Source of the DNA: Ardenticatenales bacterium | Lineage (GTDB): Bacteria > Chloroflexota > Anaerolineae > Promineifilales > Promineifilaceae | Assembly: GCA_020634515.1 (NCBI GenBank) | Contig: JACKBL010000003.1 | Coordinates: 248,001-312,000 of the forward strand | Direction of reading: 5' to 3' | Length of the DNA: 64,000 nucleotides | In this document: one piece after another, positions 34,141 through 42,988 of the stretch | Numbering within the stretch: position 1 is the first letter of the stretch | Layout: every line of letters begins with the position of its first letter | Made by a program: the position numbers and the translations under genes | The notes under the pieces: generated by a model | What the model was told of the DNA's origin: nothing | Database searches by the model: none | The model's input: only the letters and a program-made list of their open reading frames with translations

Positions 34141-36039
34141 ATGACCGTAGCTACCAATCGAAGACAAAGACGGCGCGAAAAATCCGCCGCAAACAAACGC
34201 ATTTCCGCCGAGGGGCAAAAATCCCTCTGGCGCGCGGTCAGTTATCTACGTCGCTACAAAAAACTGACCGCCGCCGCCTATGGCGCGCTGGCGCTGGCCC
34301 TGGTGGCCCAACTGGCCGTCCCCCAGTTCGTGCAGCGCATCATCGACACCATCACCATCAACGCCAACCGCAAAGACATCCTCACGATGGCCCCCGATTT
34401 GCAGCAGGCCGCCGCGCAAAAGCTGGGCATCGATCCCGCCAGCCTGCAAATTGACCTCAGCCAGGCCCCCCGCGCCCTGCTCACGGGCATGATCGTGATC
34501 ATCGTCCTCTCCCTGGTGCGCGGCGTTCTCTCCTTCGCGCAAAACTACATGGCGCAAATCCTATCGGAAAATGTGGCCTTCGAGTTTCGCAACGACATCT
34601 TCGCCAAAATTCAGCGCCTCAGCTTCAGCTACCACGACCGTAATCAGACGGGGCAGTTGATGATTCGAGCCACGGACGACGTGGAAAAGCTACGCGCGTT
34701 TATTGGCCGCGGCGTGCTGGTGGCATTACAGGCGGTGGTGCTGCTGGTGGGCACGCTGACGCTGCTGGTGGTGACGAATATCCAGTTGACGCTGCTGGTG
34801 GTACCGCTGCTGCCGTTGACGATGTTCGTTTTTGGCTTGTTTGGGGCGCGGTCGCAGCCGTTGTTCCGCGAGGTACAGCAGCGTCTATCCCGGGTGAACA
34901 CAATTTTGCAGGAGAATCTTGCCGGCATTAAAGTCGTCCGCGCATTTGCCAGTGAAGACAAAGAAACCGCCCGCTTCAACAACAGCATCGACCGTCTCCT
35001 GAACCAACGCCTCATCATCAGCAAAGTCTTCTCCTTCCTCTTCCCCGGCATCTTCCTCCTCGCCCTCCTGGCCCAGGCTGCCGTCCTCTACTTCGGCGGA
35101 CGACAAATCATCAACGGCCTCCTCACCGTAGGCGAGTGGCAAAAATTCAGCCTCTACCTCACCTACCTGTTCCTGCCTATGGGCCAACTCGGCTTCATCA
35201 TCTCCATCACCGCCCAGGCCGCCACCAGTGCCCAACGCATCTTTGAAATCCTGGACGCCAAAAATGACGTAGAAAACAGGCCAGACGCCCACGTTCTGGA
35301 AGACATTGAGGGGCACGTCACTTTTGATAACGTCACGTTCCGCTACTTCGCCAGCAGCGACCCCGTCCTGCGCGATGTCACATTCCAGGCAAACCCGGGC
35401 CAGACGATCGCCCTGCTCGGCTCCACCGGCAGCGGCAAAACCACCATCATCAACCTGATCCCCCGCTTCTACGACGCCAGCGAAGGGCGCATCCTCATTG
35501 ACGGGCAAGACGTGCGCGACGTGACTATCGAAAGCCTGCGACAACGCATCGGCATTGTGCTGCAAGAGACCACCCTCTTCAGTGGCACCATTCGGGATAA
35601 CATCGCCTTTGGTCGCCCGGACGCCAGCGAAGAAGAAGTGATCAACGCCGCCAAAGCCGCCGCCGCCCACGACTTCATCATGTCCTTCCCCCAGGGGTAC
35701 GACACACCGGTGGGCGAACGCGGCTCCACCCTCAGCGGCGGGCAAAAGCAGCGCGTGGCGATTGCCCGCGCCCTGCTGCTCGACCCCCACATCTTGATCT
35801 TGGATGACTCCACCAGCAGCGTGGACCTGACCACGGAATATCAAATTCAACAGGCGTTGGATCGCCTGATGAAAGGGCGCACCAGTTTTGTGATCGCGCA
35901 GCGCATCAGCACGGTGATTAACGCAGACCAGATTTTGGTACTGGACAAAGGCAGCATTGTCGCGCAAGGCACGCACGAGGAACTATTGGAGAACAGCCCC
36001 ATTTACGCCGACATTTACAACTCACAACTACAAGCCTGA
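34141..36039 (+). CDS. ABC exporter, fused permease and ATPase
   Basis: 632 residues. A basic N-terminus (RRQRRREKSAANKR) precedes six membrane spans (residues about 40-330). The ATPase follows with Walker A LLGSTGSGKTTII (near 428), Q-loop VLQETTLFSGTIRDN, signature LSGGQKQRVAIARALL, Walker B HILILDDSTSSVD and an H-loop residue reading Q (IAQRIST) instead of His. Walker B ends DD rather than DE; together with the Q for H this suggests a degenerate ATP site, as in heterodimeric exporters, yet no partner gene is adjacent. The substrate is unknown; lipids or drugs are usual for MsbA/MdlB-like proteins. Confidence 0.93.
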   Translation: MTVATNRRQRRREKSAANKRISAEGQKSLWRAVSYLRRYKKLTAAAYGALALALVAQLAVPQFVQRIIDTITINANRKDILTMAPDLQQAAAQKLGIDPASLQIDLSQAPRALLTGMIVIIVLSLVRGVLSFAQNYMAQILSENVAFEFRNDIFAKIQRLSFSYHDRNQTGQLMIRATDDVEKLRAFIGRGVLVALQAVVLLVGTLTLLVVTNIQLTLLVVPLLPLTMFVFGLFGARSQPLFREVQQRLSRVNTILQENLAGIKVVRAFASEDKETARFNNSIDRLLNQRLIISKVFSFLFPGIFLLALLAQAAVLYFGGRQIINGLLTVGEWQKFSLYLTYLFLPMGQLGFIISITAQAATSAQRIFEILDAKNDVENRPDAHVLEDIEGHVTFDNVTFRYFASSDPVLRDVTFQANPGQTIALLGSTGSGKTTIINLIPRFYDASEGRILIDGQDVRDVTIESLRQRIGIVLQETTLFSGTIRDNIAFGRPDASEEEVINAAKAAAAHDFIMSFPQGYDTPVGERGSTLSGGQKQRVAIARALLLDPHILILDDSTSSVDLTTEYQIQQALDRLMKGRTSFVIAQRISTVINADQILVLDKGSIVAQGTHEELLENSPIYADIYNSQLQA

Positions 36040-36042
36040 CGC

Positions 36043-37182
36043 ATGAATTTTCCCCCCGCCACTTTCGTAAACACACCTGACGCCTGGGAGACCTGCCTGA
36101 ACCGCCTACACGCCGCGAAGCGGTTCGCGTTGGACCTGGAAGCAAACAGTCTCTATGCCTACCGCGAGCAGATCTGCCTGATGCAAATTTCGCTGCCGGA
36201 CCAGGATTATGTGATTGACCCGTTGGCTGATCTGGATTTTGCCGGCATGGGCCACCTCATCGAAGACCCCCACATCGAAAAAGTGCTGCACTCCGGCGAA
36301 TACGACCTCATCCTCATGAAGAAACAGTTCGACTGGCAAATGTCCAACCTGTTTGACACCATGTGGGCGGCACGCATTTTGGGCTACGCCCACATGGGGC
36401 TGGCCAACATCCTCAAAGACCGCTACGGCGTCGAGCTGGACAAACGCCACCAAAAAGCCAACTGGTGCCGCCGCCCCCTCTCCGCCTCGCAACTGGAATA
36501 CGCCCAAAGCGATACGCACTTCCTCCTCACCCTGCGCGACGACTTCGCCACTGCCTTGCAAGCAGCCGGGCACTGGGAAGAAGCGATGGAACTATTCCAA
36601 GAGCAATGCCAGGTGCATCCGGCGGAACAAACCTTCGACCCCGATGGTTTCTGGTCCGTCAATGGCGTGCGCGACCTCTCGCGCCAGCAGCAAGCCATCT
36701 TGCGTGCGCTCTACATTTTCCGCGAGAAAGAGGCGGAACGACAGGATCGCCCTCCCTTCAAGATATTTGGCGGCAAGACCATGCTCCAACTCGCCCGCGA
36801 AGCGCCGGAACACCTCGACGACCTGCGCAGCATTCATGGCATGACCACGGGCCAGGTCAAGCGGTACGGGCAAAAAATCTTGCAGGCCATCCGCCAGGGA
36901 CGCCAAGACGGCCCTCCGCGTCGCCCGGCGCGCGGACCGCGCCTCCCCGAAGAAGTGGTCAATCGGTACGATCTGCTGCACGAATGGCGACGCCGGCGGG
37001 CGGTCGCGCGGGGCGTGGAATCAGACGTGATCCTCAGCCGCCAGTCCCTTTGGGACCTGGCTCATGCCAATCCACGAGATCTGTCCGAACTGGCATCCGT
37101 TTCCTCGTTGGGACCGTGGCGGCAACAGCAATACGGTCAGGAAATCATCCGCCTCCTCCAAAAAAAACAGCAAAGACGTTAA
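36043..37182 (+). CDS. rnd: Ribonuclease D-like 3'-5' exonuclease with HRDC domain
   Basis: 379 residues. DEDDy exonuclease motifs: FALDLEANSLYAYRE (Exo I D-x-E), HSGEYDLILMKKQF (Exo II), and YAQSDTHFLL (Exo III Y-x-x-x-D). An HRDC-type helical domain begins near residue 200, and a second HRDC-like repeat may occupy the C-terminus. RNase D trims tRNA and other RNA 3' ends. The ATG lies three bases after the ABC transporter stop, so the two are co-transcribed. Confidence 0.92.
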   Translation: MNFPPATFVNTPDAWETCLNRLHAAKRFALDLEANSLYAYREQICLMQISLPDQDYVIDPLADLDFAGMGHLIEDPHIEKVLHSGEYDLILMKKQFDWQMSNLFDTMWAARILGYAHMGLANILKDRYGVELDKRHQKANWCRRPLSASQLEYAQSDTHFLLTLRDDFATALQAAGHWEEAMELFQEQCQVHPAEQTFDPDGFWSVNGVRDLSRQQQAILRALYIFREKEAERQDRPPFKIFGGKTMLQLAREAPEHLDDLRSIHGMTTGQVKRYGQKILQAIRQGRQDGPPRRPARGPRLPEEVVNRYDLLHEWRRRRAVARGVESDVILSRQSLWDLAHANPRDLSELASVSSLGPWRQQQYGQEIIRLLQKKQQRR

Positions 37183-37257
37183 CTTCCCGGAAGCTCGATT
37201 TCAAACCCCAAACGCCGCATCATTCAGACCGTTTGGCAAAACAGCTTCCGGGAAGGT
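37183..37257. repeat. Family D inverted repeat after rnd
   Basis: CTTCCCGGAAGCT and AGCTTCCGGGAAGG arms about 45 bases apart, starting immediately after the rnd stop. Confidence 0.7.
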
Positions 37258-37320
37258 ATTCGTAAAATTCGTCAAATTCGTGGCGAAGTCTTTTCAAGTA
37301 ACCCAGGTTAGGAGTTCATT

Positions 37321-38730
37321 GTGAAAATAACATTCCATGGTGCCGTGCGTACCGTGACCGGTTCGCAGCATTTGCTGACCGTCAATGGGAGCAAGATATT
37401 GCTGGACTGCGGCTTTTATCAAGGCAAGCGGGCAGAAAGTTATGAACGTAATTTGCATTTGCCCTTCGCGGTGGAAGAGGTCGATGTCCTGATTCTCTCG
37501 CACGCGCACATCGACCACAGCGGCAACATCCCTAACCTGGTGAAGAGCGGTTTCCGCGGCGATATTATCTGCACCTATGCGACGCGGGACTTGTGCACAA
37601 TTATGCTGCGGGACAGCGCCCGCATTCAGGAATCGGATATTGAGTACGTGAACAAGAAACGGGCGCGAGAGAATCAGCCTCCGTTGGCGCCGATTTATCG
37701 CACGCCGGACGCGGTGGAGTGCATGAAATACTTCATTGCCATTGGCTATGAGCGCCCATACAAAATCACGCCGGAAGTTACGCTGACGTTTTATGACGCG
37801 GGGCACATCCTCGGCTCGGCGATTGTGGCGCTGGATATTGTGGATAAGGAGACGGGGCAAGATGTGCGGCTGGTGTTTAGCGGTGATTTGGGTCGCCCGG
37901 ACCGGCCTATCTTGCGCGATCCCACTTTTTTGCAAGAGGCGGATGTGCTGTTGATTGAAAGCACGTATGGCACGCGCGAGCATGAATCAACGGACGAGGC
38001 GAGTCATTTGCTGGAGAAGGTGGTTAATGATACGTATCGGCGCGGGGGGAAGGTGATAGTGCCGGCATTTGCCGTAGGCCGCACCCAGGAACTTGTCTAC
38101 CGCCTGCATCGCTCCATCAACGATGGCAAAATCCCCGCCAACCTCTCCGTCTTTGTAGACAGCCCCCTGGCCATTGATGCCACCTCCGTCTACCGCCTGC
38201 ATCCCGAAGCATACGACGACGAAGTCGCCGAATTCATGCTCACCGCCCCCGGCTCCGACCCCTTTGGTTTTGAGCGAATGCAATATACCCGCGCCGTCTA
38301 CCAGTCCAAAGCCCTCAACGACCTGCGCGAGCCAGCCGTGATCATCAGCGCCAGCGGCATGGCGGAAACGGGCCGCATCCTCCACCACCTGAAAAACAAC
38401 ATCGAGGACCGCCACAACACCATCCTCATCGTCGGCTGGCAGGCCCCTGACACTCTAGGGCGACGTATTGTGGAACGGCAGCCAGAAGTACGCATCTTCG
38501 GCGAAAAGTACCGCCTGCGCGCCCGCGTGGAAAGCATCCAGGGCTTCAGCGCCCACGCCGACCGCGGCGAACTGCTCGACTGGGTGGCCCACTTCCAGCG
38601 CCGCCCGCAACACACCTACGTCGTCCACGGTGACGAGGATGTCTCCCTCGCCTTCGCCGACACCCTGCGCAAAACAGCGGGCCTCCCCGACGTCAACGTT
38701 CCCACCCTCGGCCAAACTTTTACCGTTTGA
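37321..38730 (+). CDS. MBL-fold / beta-CASP RNA-processing metallo-hydrolase
   Basis: 469 residues. Starts with GTG, AGGAG six bases upstream. Metal motif SHAHIDHSGNIP (H-x-H-x-D-H), GDLGRPDRPIL, and the beta-CASP blocks ESTYGTREH, VPAFAVGRTQELVY, SASGMAETGRILHHL and FSAHADRGELLDW identify a CPSF73/Ysh1-like ribonuclease. Bacterial members are RNA endo/exonucleases involved in maturation or decay. A TGCCGGCA at 38060 encodes V-P-A of the motif B region and separates G-ending from C-ending codons. The gene ends in a G-rich tandem array. Confidence 0.93.
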   Translation: MKITFHGAVRTVTGSQHLLTVNGSKILLDCGFYQGKRAESYERNLHLPFAVEEVDVLILSHAHIDHSGNIPNLVKSGFRGDIICTYATRDLCTIMLRDSARIQESDIEYVNKKRARENQPPLAPIYRTPDAVECMKYFIAIGYERPYKITPEVTLTFYDAGHILGSAIVALDIVDKETGQDVRLVFSGDLGRPDRPILRDPTFLQEADVLLIESTYGTREHESTDEASHLLEKVVNDTYRRGGKVIVPAFAVGRTQELVYRLHRSINDGKIPANLSVFVDSPLAIDATSVYRLHPEAYDDEVAEFMLTAPGSDPFGFERMQYTRAVYQSKALNDLREPAVIISASGMAETGRILHHLKNNIEDRHNTILIVGWQAPDTLGRRIVERQPEVRIFGEKYRLRARVESIQGFSAHADRGELLDWVAHFQRRPQHTYVVHGDEDVSLAFADTLRKTAGLPDVNVPTLGQTFTV

Positions 38731-38945
38731 GGAGGGGCGAGGGGCGAGGGGCGAGGGGCAAGGGGCGAGGGGCGAGGGGCGAGGGGCAAGGGGCGAGGGG
38801 CGAGGGGCGAGGGGCGAGGGGCAAGGGGCGAGGGGCGAGGGGCGAGGGGCGAGTAGACTCGCTACTCGCAAACTCGCTACTCGCAAACTCGCTACTCGCA
38901 AACTCGCTACTCGCAAACTCGCCACCCGCATCCTCGCAAACTCGC
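38731..38945. repeat. G-rich 7-mer tandem array and 15-mer array
   Basis: 38731-38855: about seventeen copies of GAGGGGC with some GCAAGGG variants. 38856-38940: about five copies of a 15-mer ACTCGCTACTCGCAA. The first block contains many runs of four G spaced by three bases (GGGGCGAGGGGCGAGGGG), a classic G-quadruplex pattern. It sits between the convergent ends of the MBL gene and kbl. Reading frames through it give only repetitive peptides. Confidence 0.95.
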
Positions 38946-38948
38946 CAC

Positions 38949-40127
38949 TCAAATAACGCCCAGTTCGCGGCCCACGCGGCCAAATGTCTCCAGCGCCAGC
39001 TCCAAATCGGCGGGCGCGTGCGCGGCGGAGTTCATCACGCGGATGCGCGCCTTGCCCTGGGGCACGGTGGGGTAGCCAATGGCCATTGCAAACACACCTT
39101 CCGCAAACAAACGACGGCTGAACTGCTGCGCCAGCGGCGCTTCGCCCAACATGACGGGCACAATAGGCGTTTGCGAATGACCGGTGTCGAAGCCCATCTG
39201 CCGCATCCCTTCCTTGAAGACCTTCGCGTTGGCCCAGAGGCGGTCCACCAACTCCGTTGACTCCTGCAACACGTTGACGGCCTCGGTGCAGGCAGCCACA
39301 TCGGGAACCGTCATGGCGCTAGAGAAGATGAAGGGGCGTCCGCGCTGCCGCAGCCAATCAATGATGGGTTGTTTGCCGGCAACCAGCCCCCCCATCACGC
39401 CAAACGCCTTACTCAACGTCCCCACTTCCACATCCACCCGCCCGTGCAGGCCGAAATGGTCCACGATCCCGCGTCCCCCCTCGCCCAGGACGCCCTCGCC
39501 GTGCGCGTCGTCCACCATGAGCATAATGCCATGCTCATTCGCCACGTCGCAGATTTTGTCCAGCGGGGCAATGTCGCCATCCATGCTAAAAACGCCATCG
39601 GTGACGATCAGGCGGCGGTTGGTGGTCGTGGTTTCCGCGATTTTGCGCCGCAAGTCGTCCACGTCGTTGTGGGCGTAGCGCACGATTTCGGCGCGGCTCA
39701 GGCGGGAGCCGTCAATGATGCTGGCATGGTTCAGTTCATCGGAGAAGATGATGTCGCCGCGGCCAACGAGGGCGGGGATGGTCGCCAGGTTGGCGGTGAA
39801 GCCGCTCTGGAAGGTGATGCAAGCGGCGGCGCGTTTGAAGGCGGCCAGGTTGTTTTCGAGTTGGAGGTGGAGGTCCATTGTGCCGGCAATTGACCGCACC
39901 GCCCCCGGACCAATACCATGCGAATCAATCGCCGACTTCGCCGCCTGCCGCAGCCGCGGATGGTTCGCCAGCCCCAGGTAATTATTCGCGCAAAAATTCA
40001 ACACGCGCCGCCCATCAATCGTCACCCACGCATCCATGGGCGACTCAATCGTGCGGATCACGTTAAACAATCCCGCCTCCTTCAAAGCGGCAATCTCATC
40101 TTCAATCCAACTTACCGTGCTGCTCAT
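38949..40127 (-). CDS. kbl: Glycine C-acetyltransferase (2-amino-3-ketobutyrate CoA ligase)
   Basis: 392 residues from ATG 40127 with GAGGAG five bases upstream. A PLP alpha-oxoamine synthase: NFCANNYLGLANHPRL, VDDAHGEGVLGEGGRG, and the PLP Lys in GTLSKAFGVMGG. It acts with threonine dehydrogenase to turn 2-amino-3-oxobutyrate plus CoA into glycine and acetyl-CoA. The paralogue BioF (8-amino-7-oxononanoate synthase) cannot be excluded, but no biotin genes or tdh are nearby, and the N-terminal IEDEIAALKEAGLF favours Kbl. Confidence 0.85.
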   Translation of the reverse strand: MSSTVSWIEDEIAALKEAGLFNVIRTIESPMDAWVTIDGRRVLNFCANNYLGLANHPRLRQAAKSAIDSHGIGPGAVRSIAGTMDLHLQLENNLAAFKRAAACITFQSGFTANLATIPALVGRGDIIFSDELNHASIIDGSRLSRAEIVRYAHNDVDDLRRKIAETTTTNRRLIVTDGVFSMDGDIAPLDKICDVANEHGIMLMVDDAHGEGVLGEGGRGIVDHFGLHGRVDVEVGTLSKAFGVMGGLVAGKQPIIDWLRQRGRPFIFSSAMTVPDVAACTEAVNVLQESTELVDRLWANAKVFKEGMRQMGFDTGHSQTPIVPVMLGEAPLAQQFSRRLFAEGVFAMAIGYPTVPQGKARIRVMNSAAHAPADLELALETFGRVGRELGVI

Positions 40128-40250
40128 TATAACTCCTCGGGGAAAGTTGACGGTTAATGGTTGACAACTGGCAGTGCCTGTTTTAACGGACCCCCGTTTT
40201 AACGGACCGCCGCAATCGTGACATCCATTAACCGTTTCAATTAATTCTGG

Positions 40251-40289
40251 AGATTGGACCAATTTCACCAGAGAAAATTAGTCCAATCT
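40251..40289. repeat. Family A hairpin repeat upstream of kbl
   Basis: AGATTGGACCAATTT ... AAATTAGTCCAATCT with one mismatch, in the 192-base gap between gdhA and kbl. A short ACGGACC-type direct repeat precedes it. Confidence 0.75.
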
Positions 40290-40319
40290 GGTTTTGTTAC
40301 CACCCGTTTTCACTGTTTC

Positions 40320-41591
40320 CTACGGGAAAATGCCTCGCTCCGTGTAGACACGCTCCAGACGCCTGAGCGCCACGATGTAGGCCGCCGTGCGCCAATCCGT
40401 TTCGTACCAGGTCGCCGCTTTATGGACACGATCATAAGCCTGGTTCATCAGTTTCAGCAGCTTAGAATCCACTTCGTCCAGGTCCCAAAATTCGCTGCGC
40501 TTGTTTTGCAACCACTCAAAGTAGCTGACAATGACGCCGCCGGCATTGCAGAGAATGTCGGGCAGCAGCGCAATCCCGTTTTGCTGCAAAACCGCGTCCC
40601 CGTCCGGGTCCGTCGGCCCATTGGCCCCTTCCGCCACCAGGCGCGTTCGCAGCAGCGGCGCCGTTTCCGCCGTGATCTGGTTCTCCAGCGCGGCAGGGAT
40701 AAAGACGTCTGCCTCCGTCGCCATAAACGTCGCATGATCAACAGGCGTCGCGCCAGGGAAGCCGGCAATCCCGTGTCGGGGACTGGTCGCCGTATACGCC
40801 ACCAGCGCATCGGGATCAATCCCCTCCGCATTGTAGATCGCGCCGCTGGCGTCTTCCACGGCCATCATTTTGGCCCCATACGGTTTGAGCAGACGCGCCG
40901 CCCACGAACCCACATTGCCGAATCCCTGCACAAAGTAGGTGGCCTGGGACAGGTCAAAGGCATTATCCTGCGCCCAACGGTCAATCAAGAACACGACCCC
41001 CTGCCCCGTGGCCTTGTCGCGTCCCACACTGCCGCCGGACTCAATCGGCTTCCCGGTGACCACATGCGAACATCGCTGCCGATCCTGCGGGGGCATCATG
41101 GAAAAATAGGTGTCCAAAATCCAGGCCATGATCTGGGCATTGGTGTTCACATCGGGGGCGGGAATATCGTACTCAGGGCCGATGTTGCTGCCCAGCGCGA
41201 AGGTAAAGCGGCGGGTGATATGCTCCAGCTCGCGCAGCGAGTATTGGCCGGGATCGAGACGGATTCCCCCCTTAGCCCCCCCTAGTGGAATGTGTGCTAC
41301 GGCCGTTTTCCAGGTCATCCAGGCTGCCAGGGCGCGCACTTCGTTGATTTCTACGGCGGGATGATAACGCAGACCGCCCTTATAAGGGCCGAGGGCGCTG
41401 TTGTGCTGCACGCGATAGCCGGTAAACATCTCAATGTGGCCGTCGTCCATTTTCACGGGAAAGTTGACGACGATTTCGTTCGTGGGATGAGCAAGGATGC
41501 GCCGCACGTCATCGTCGAGTTGCATCAGATCCGCGGCCTTATTGAACTGGTCCGTGACATTGTCCAGAACAGTCCGTTTTTCTTGGGTCAT
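40320..41591 (-). CDS. gdhA: Glutamate dehydrogenase
   Basis: 423 residues from ATG 41591, AAGGAGG ten bases upstream. Glu/Leu/Phe/Val dehydrogenase landmarks: MDDGHIEMFTGYRVQHNSALGPYKGGLRYHP, LGGAKGGI with the catalytic Lys, PAPDVNTN, and the NAD-binding VQGFGNVGSWAA. It interconverts glutamate and 2-oxoglutarate with ammonia. Length and sequence fit the hexameric NAD(P)-dependent group of Chloroflexota and Archaea. Cofactor choice is not clear from the sequence. Confidence 0.95.
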   Translation of the reverse strand: MTQEKRTVLDNVTDQFNKAADLMQLDDDVRRILAHPTNEIVVNFPVKMDDGHIEMFTGYRVQHNSALGPYKGGLRYHPAVEINEVRALAAWMTWKTAVAHIPLGGAKGGIRLDPGQYSLRELEHITRRFTFALGSNIGPEYDIPAPDVNTNAQIMAWILDTYFSMMPPQDRQRCSHVVTGKPIESGGSVGRDKATGQGVVFLIDRWAQDNAFDLSQATYFVQGFGNVGSWAARLLKPYGAKMMAVEDASGAIYNAEGIDPDALVAYTATSPRHGIAGFPGATPVDHATFMATEADVFIPAALENQITAETAPLLRTRLVAEGANGPTDPDGDAVLQQNGIALLPDILCNAGGVIVSYFEWLQNKRSEFWDLDEVDSKLLKLMNQAYDRVHKAATWYETDWRTAAYIVALRRLERVYTERGIFP

Positions 41592-41622
41592 GGGAAAGAG
41601 CCTCCTTCGAAAGTATCTTGTA

Positions 41623-41643
41623 GGGCGAATTTCCAATTCGCCC
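41623..41643. repeat. Short perfect palindrome upstream of gdhA
   Basis: GGGCGAATT, TCC loop, AATTCGCCC; about 30 bases before the gdhA ATG. It could be an operator or a small REP-like repeat. Confidence 0.6.
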
Positions 41644-41886
41644 CCTGCAAAAGTAGGACGCGATTGAACGCAAAAACGCGGATCAAACAAAAATCTGCGT
41701 CAGCGTGAGGAAGTTGGGAATGGGTGTGGGGTTGGGGAATAGCGCCAGCCCCATACCGAAGTAGAAATCATGCCGCTATTCACGTAAACCTGCCAGACTC
41801 TGCCTGTTTGCGCGATTGTTTCTTGCGGAAAACGGGCGGGTCTTGCTTACCAAGCACACTCAGGCGTAACGACTAACGACCTCTGG

Positions 41887-41946
41887 AGATTGGACCAATT
41901 TCACGCGCTCAACGGCCATTTTCACCGGAGAAAATTGGTCCCATCT
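41887..41946. repeat. Family A arms with long loop
   Basis: AGATTGGACCAATTT and AAATTGGTCCCATCT separated by 30 bases, preceded by the conserved flank GTAACGACTAACGACCTCTGG. The 544-base gap 41592-42135 holds this, a family B element and the palindrome at 41623; no gene is seen. Confidence 0.75.
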
Positions 41947-41963
41947 GGCTTAGGATTGGCGCA

Positions 41964-42030
41964 TTGCATCGCCAGTTTGAAGGAGCGGTAAAGAAATGAT
42001 TTCGTCATCTTATTTAATTCCGCTCCTTAG
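41964..42030. repeat. Family B repeat, partial
   Basis: TTGCATCGCCAGTTTGAAGGAGCGG ... ATTTCGTCATCTTATTTAATTCCGCTCCTTAG in pieces: the second stem is complete, the first truncated. Confidence 0.65.
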
Positions 42031-42135
42031 GAGTAACGCTCAGGCAATGTTAGCAAAAGTGACCGAGATCGTCACCTCACCTGGCGCATCTTCATGATGA
42101 TCGGCAAGAGGCTCCCCACGCAATCCATTCGGTCA

Positions 42136-42891
42136 TCACATATCCGTAGGAAAATCAAAGAACCGGGTCTCCAGGCCAAAATGCCGCGCCAGATGCGCCC
42201 CCAGCGCCTGCACGCCCACCGTTTCCGTGGCGTAATGGCCGGCGAAAATCACGTTCAGGTGGTGGTCCGCCGCGGCCCAATAGTGGGCGTGCGACGTTTC
42301 GCCGGTTACGTAGGTGTCCGCGCCCAGGGCTGCCGCCGCCGCTACCTCGTCCGCGCCAAAGCCTGATAGAATGGCTACGCGGTTCACCAGGGCGGGACCA
42401 TGGGACAAGACGCGAGCCGTGGTGTGCAGTTGCTCATTCACCTGCTGCACAAACTGGGATAGTGGCGCGGATTCCGGCAGCGGTCCACATACGCCCAACT
42501 TCGTGCCCATCACCTCGCACCACCACGCTTCGGCTTTTACGTTGAGGAGACGCGCCAGCACGGCGTTGTTCCCGACTTCCGCGTGGGCGTCCAGCGGCAG
42601 ATGGGCGGCATAGAGGTTGATGCCGTGCCGCAGCAGCCGTCGTACCCGCTCTCCCAGTGGTCCCGCCAGCCGTTCCACGCTGCGCCAGAGAATGCCATGA
42701 TGCACCAGCAGCATATCCGCCCCCCACGCGCCGGCGGCCTCGATCACGGGCGGGGCGACGTCCACGGCCAGGGCCACGCGGCGCACTTCCTGGTTATCGC
42801 TTTCCAATTGCAGCCCTTGCGGTCCATAGTCTTTGATGTCGCCGATGCGCAAGTAGTCGTCGAGGTAGGTTGTCAGTTCGTTTCGTTTCAT
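42136..42891 (-). CDS. NIF3-family protein (DUF34)
   Basis: 251 residues from ATG 42891, with AGGTGG upstream. A NIF3-like dinuclear-metal fold: DYGPQGLQLE, VALAVDVAPPVIEAAGAWGADMLLVHHGILW, YAAHLPLDAH, and a C-terminal VTGETSHAHYWAAADHHLNVIFAGHYATETVGVQ with paired His. The family is conserved in all domains and often annotated as GTP cyclohydrolase 1 type 2, an activity that is doubtful; a broad metal-dependent hydrolase or chaperone role is suspected. No functional partner is adjacent. Confidence 0.9.
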   Translation of the reverse strand: MKRNELTTYLDDYLRIGDIKDYGPQGLQLESDNQEVRRVALAVDVAPPVIEAAGAWGADMLLVHHGILWRSVERLAGPLGERVRRLLRHGINLYAAHLPLDAHAEVGNNAVLARLLNVKAEAWWCEVMGTKLGVCGPLPESAPLSQFVQQVNEQLHTTARVLSHGPALVNRVAILSGFGADEVAAAAALGADTYVTGETSHAHYWAAADHHLNVIFAGHYATETVGVQALGAHLARHFGLETRFFDFPTDM

Positions 42892-42988
42892 TGTCCACCT
42901 TTTGGGTTTGCGGGTTTGCGAATGGCAAGTGTGCGCGTTGGCGCGTGGCGGGGCCACCTTGGGCCACGTGTCCCCCGCCTCTCATTCC

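Noticed and set aside
38727..39260. Long open frames in the G-rich tandem array, both strands
   Set aside because: They encode only RGEGRGARGE-type or PSPLAPRP-type repeats and exist because a 7-mer leaves frames open.
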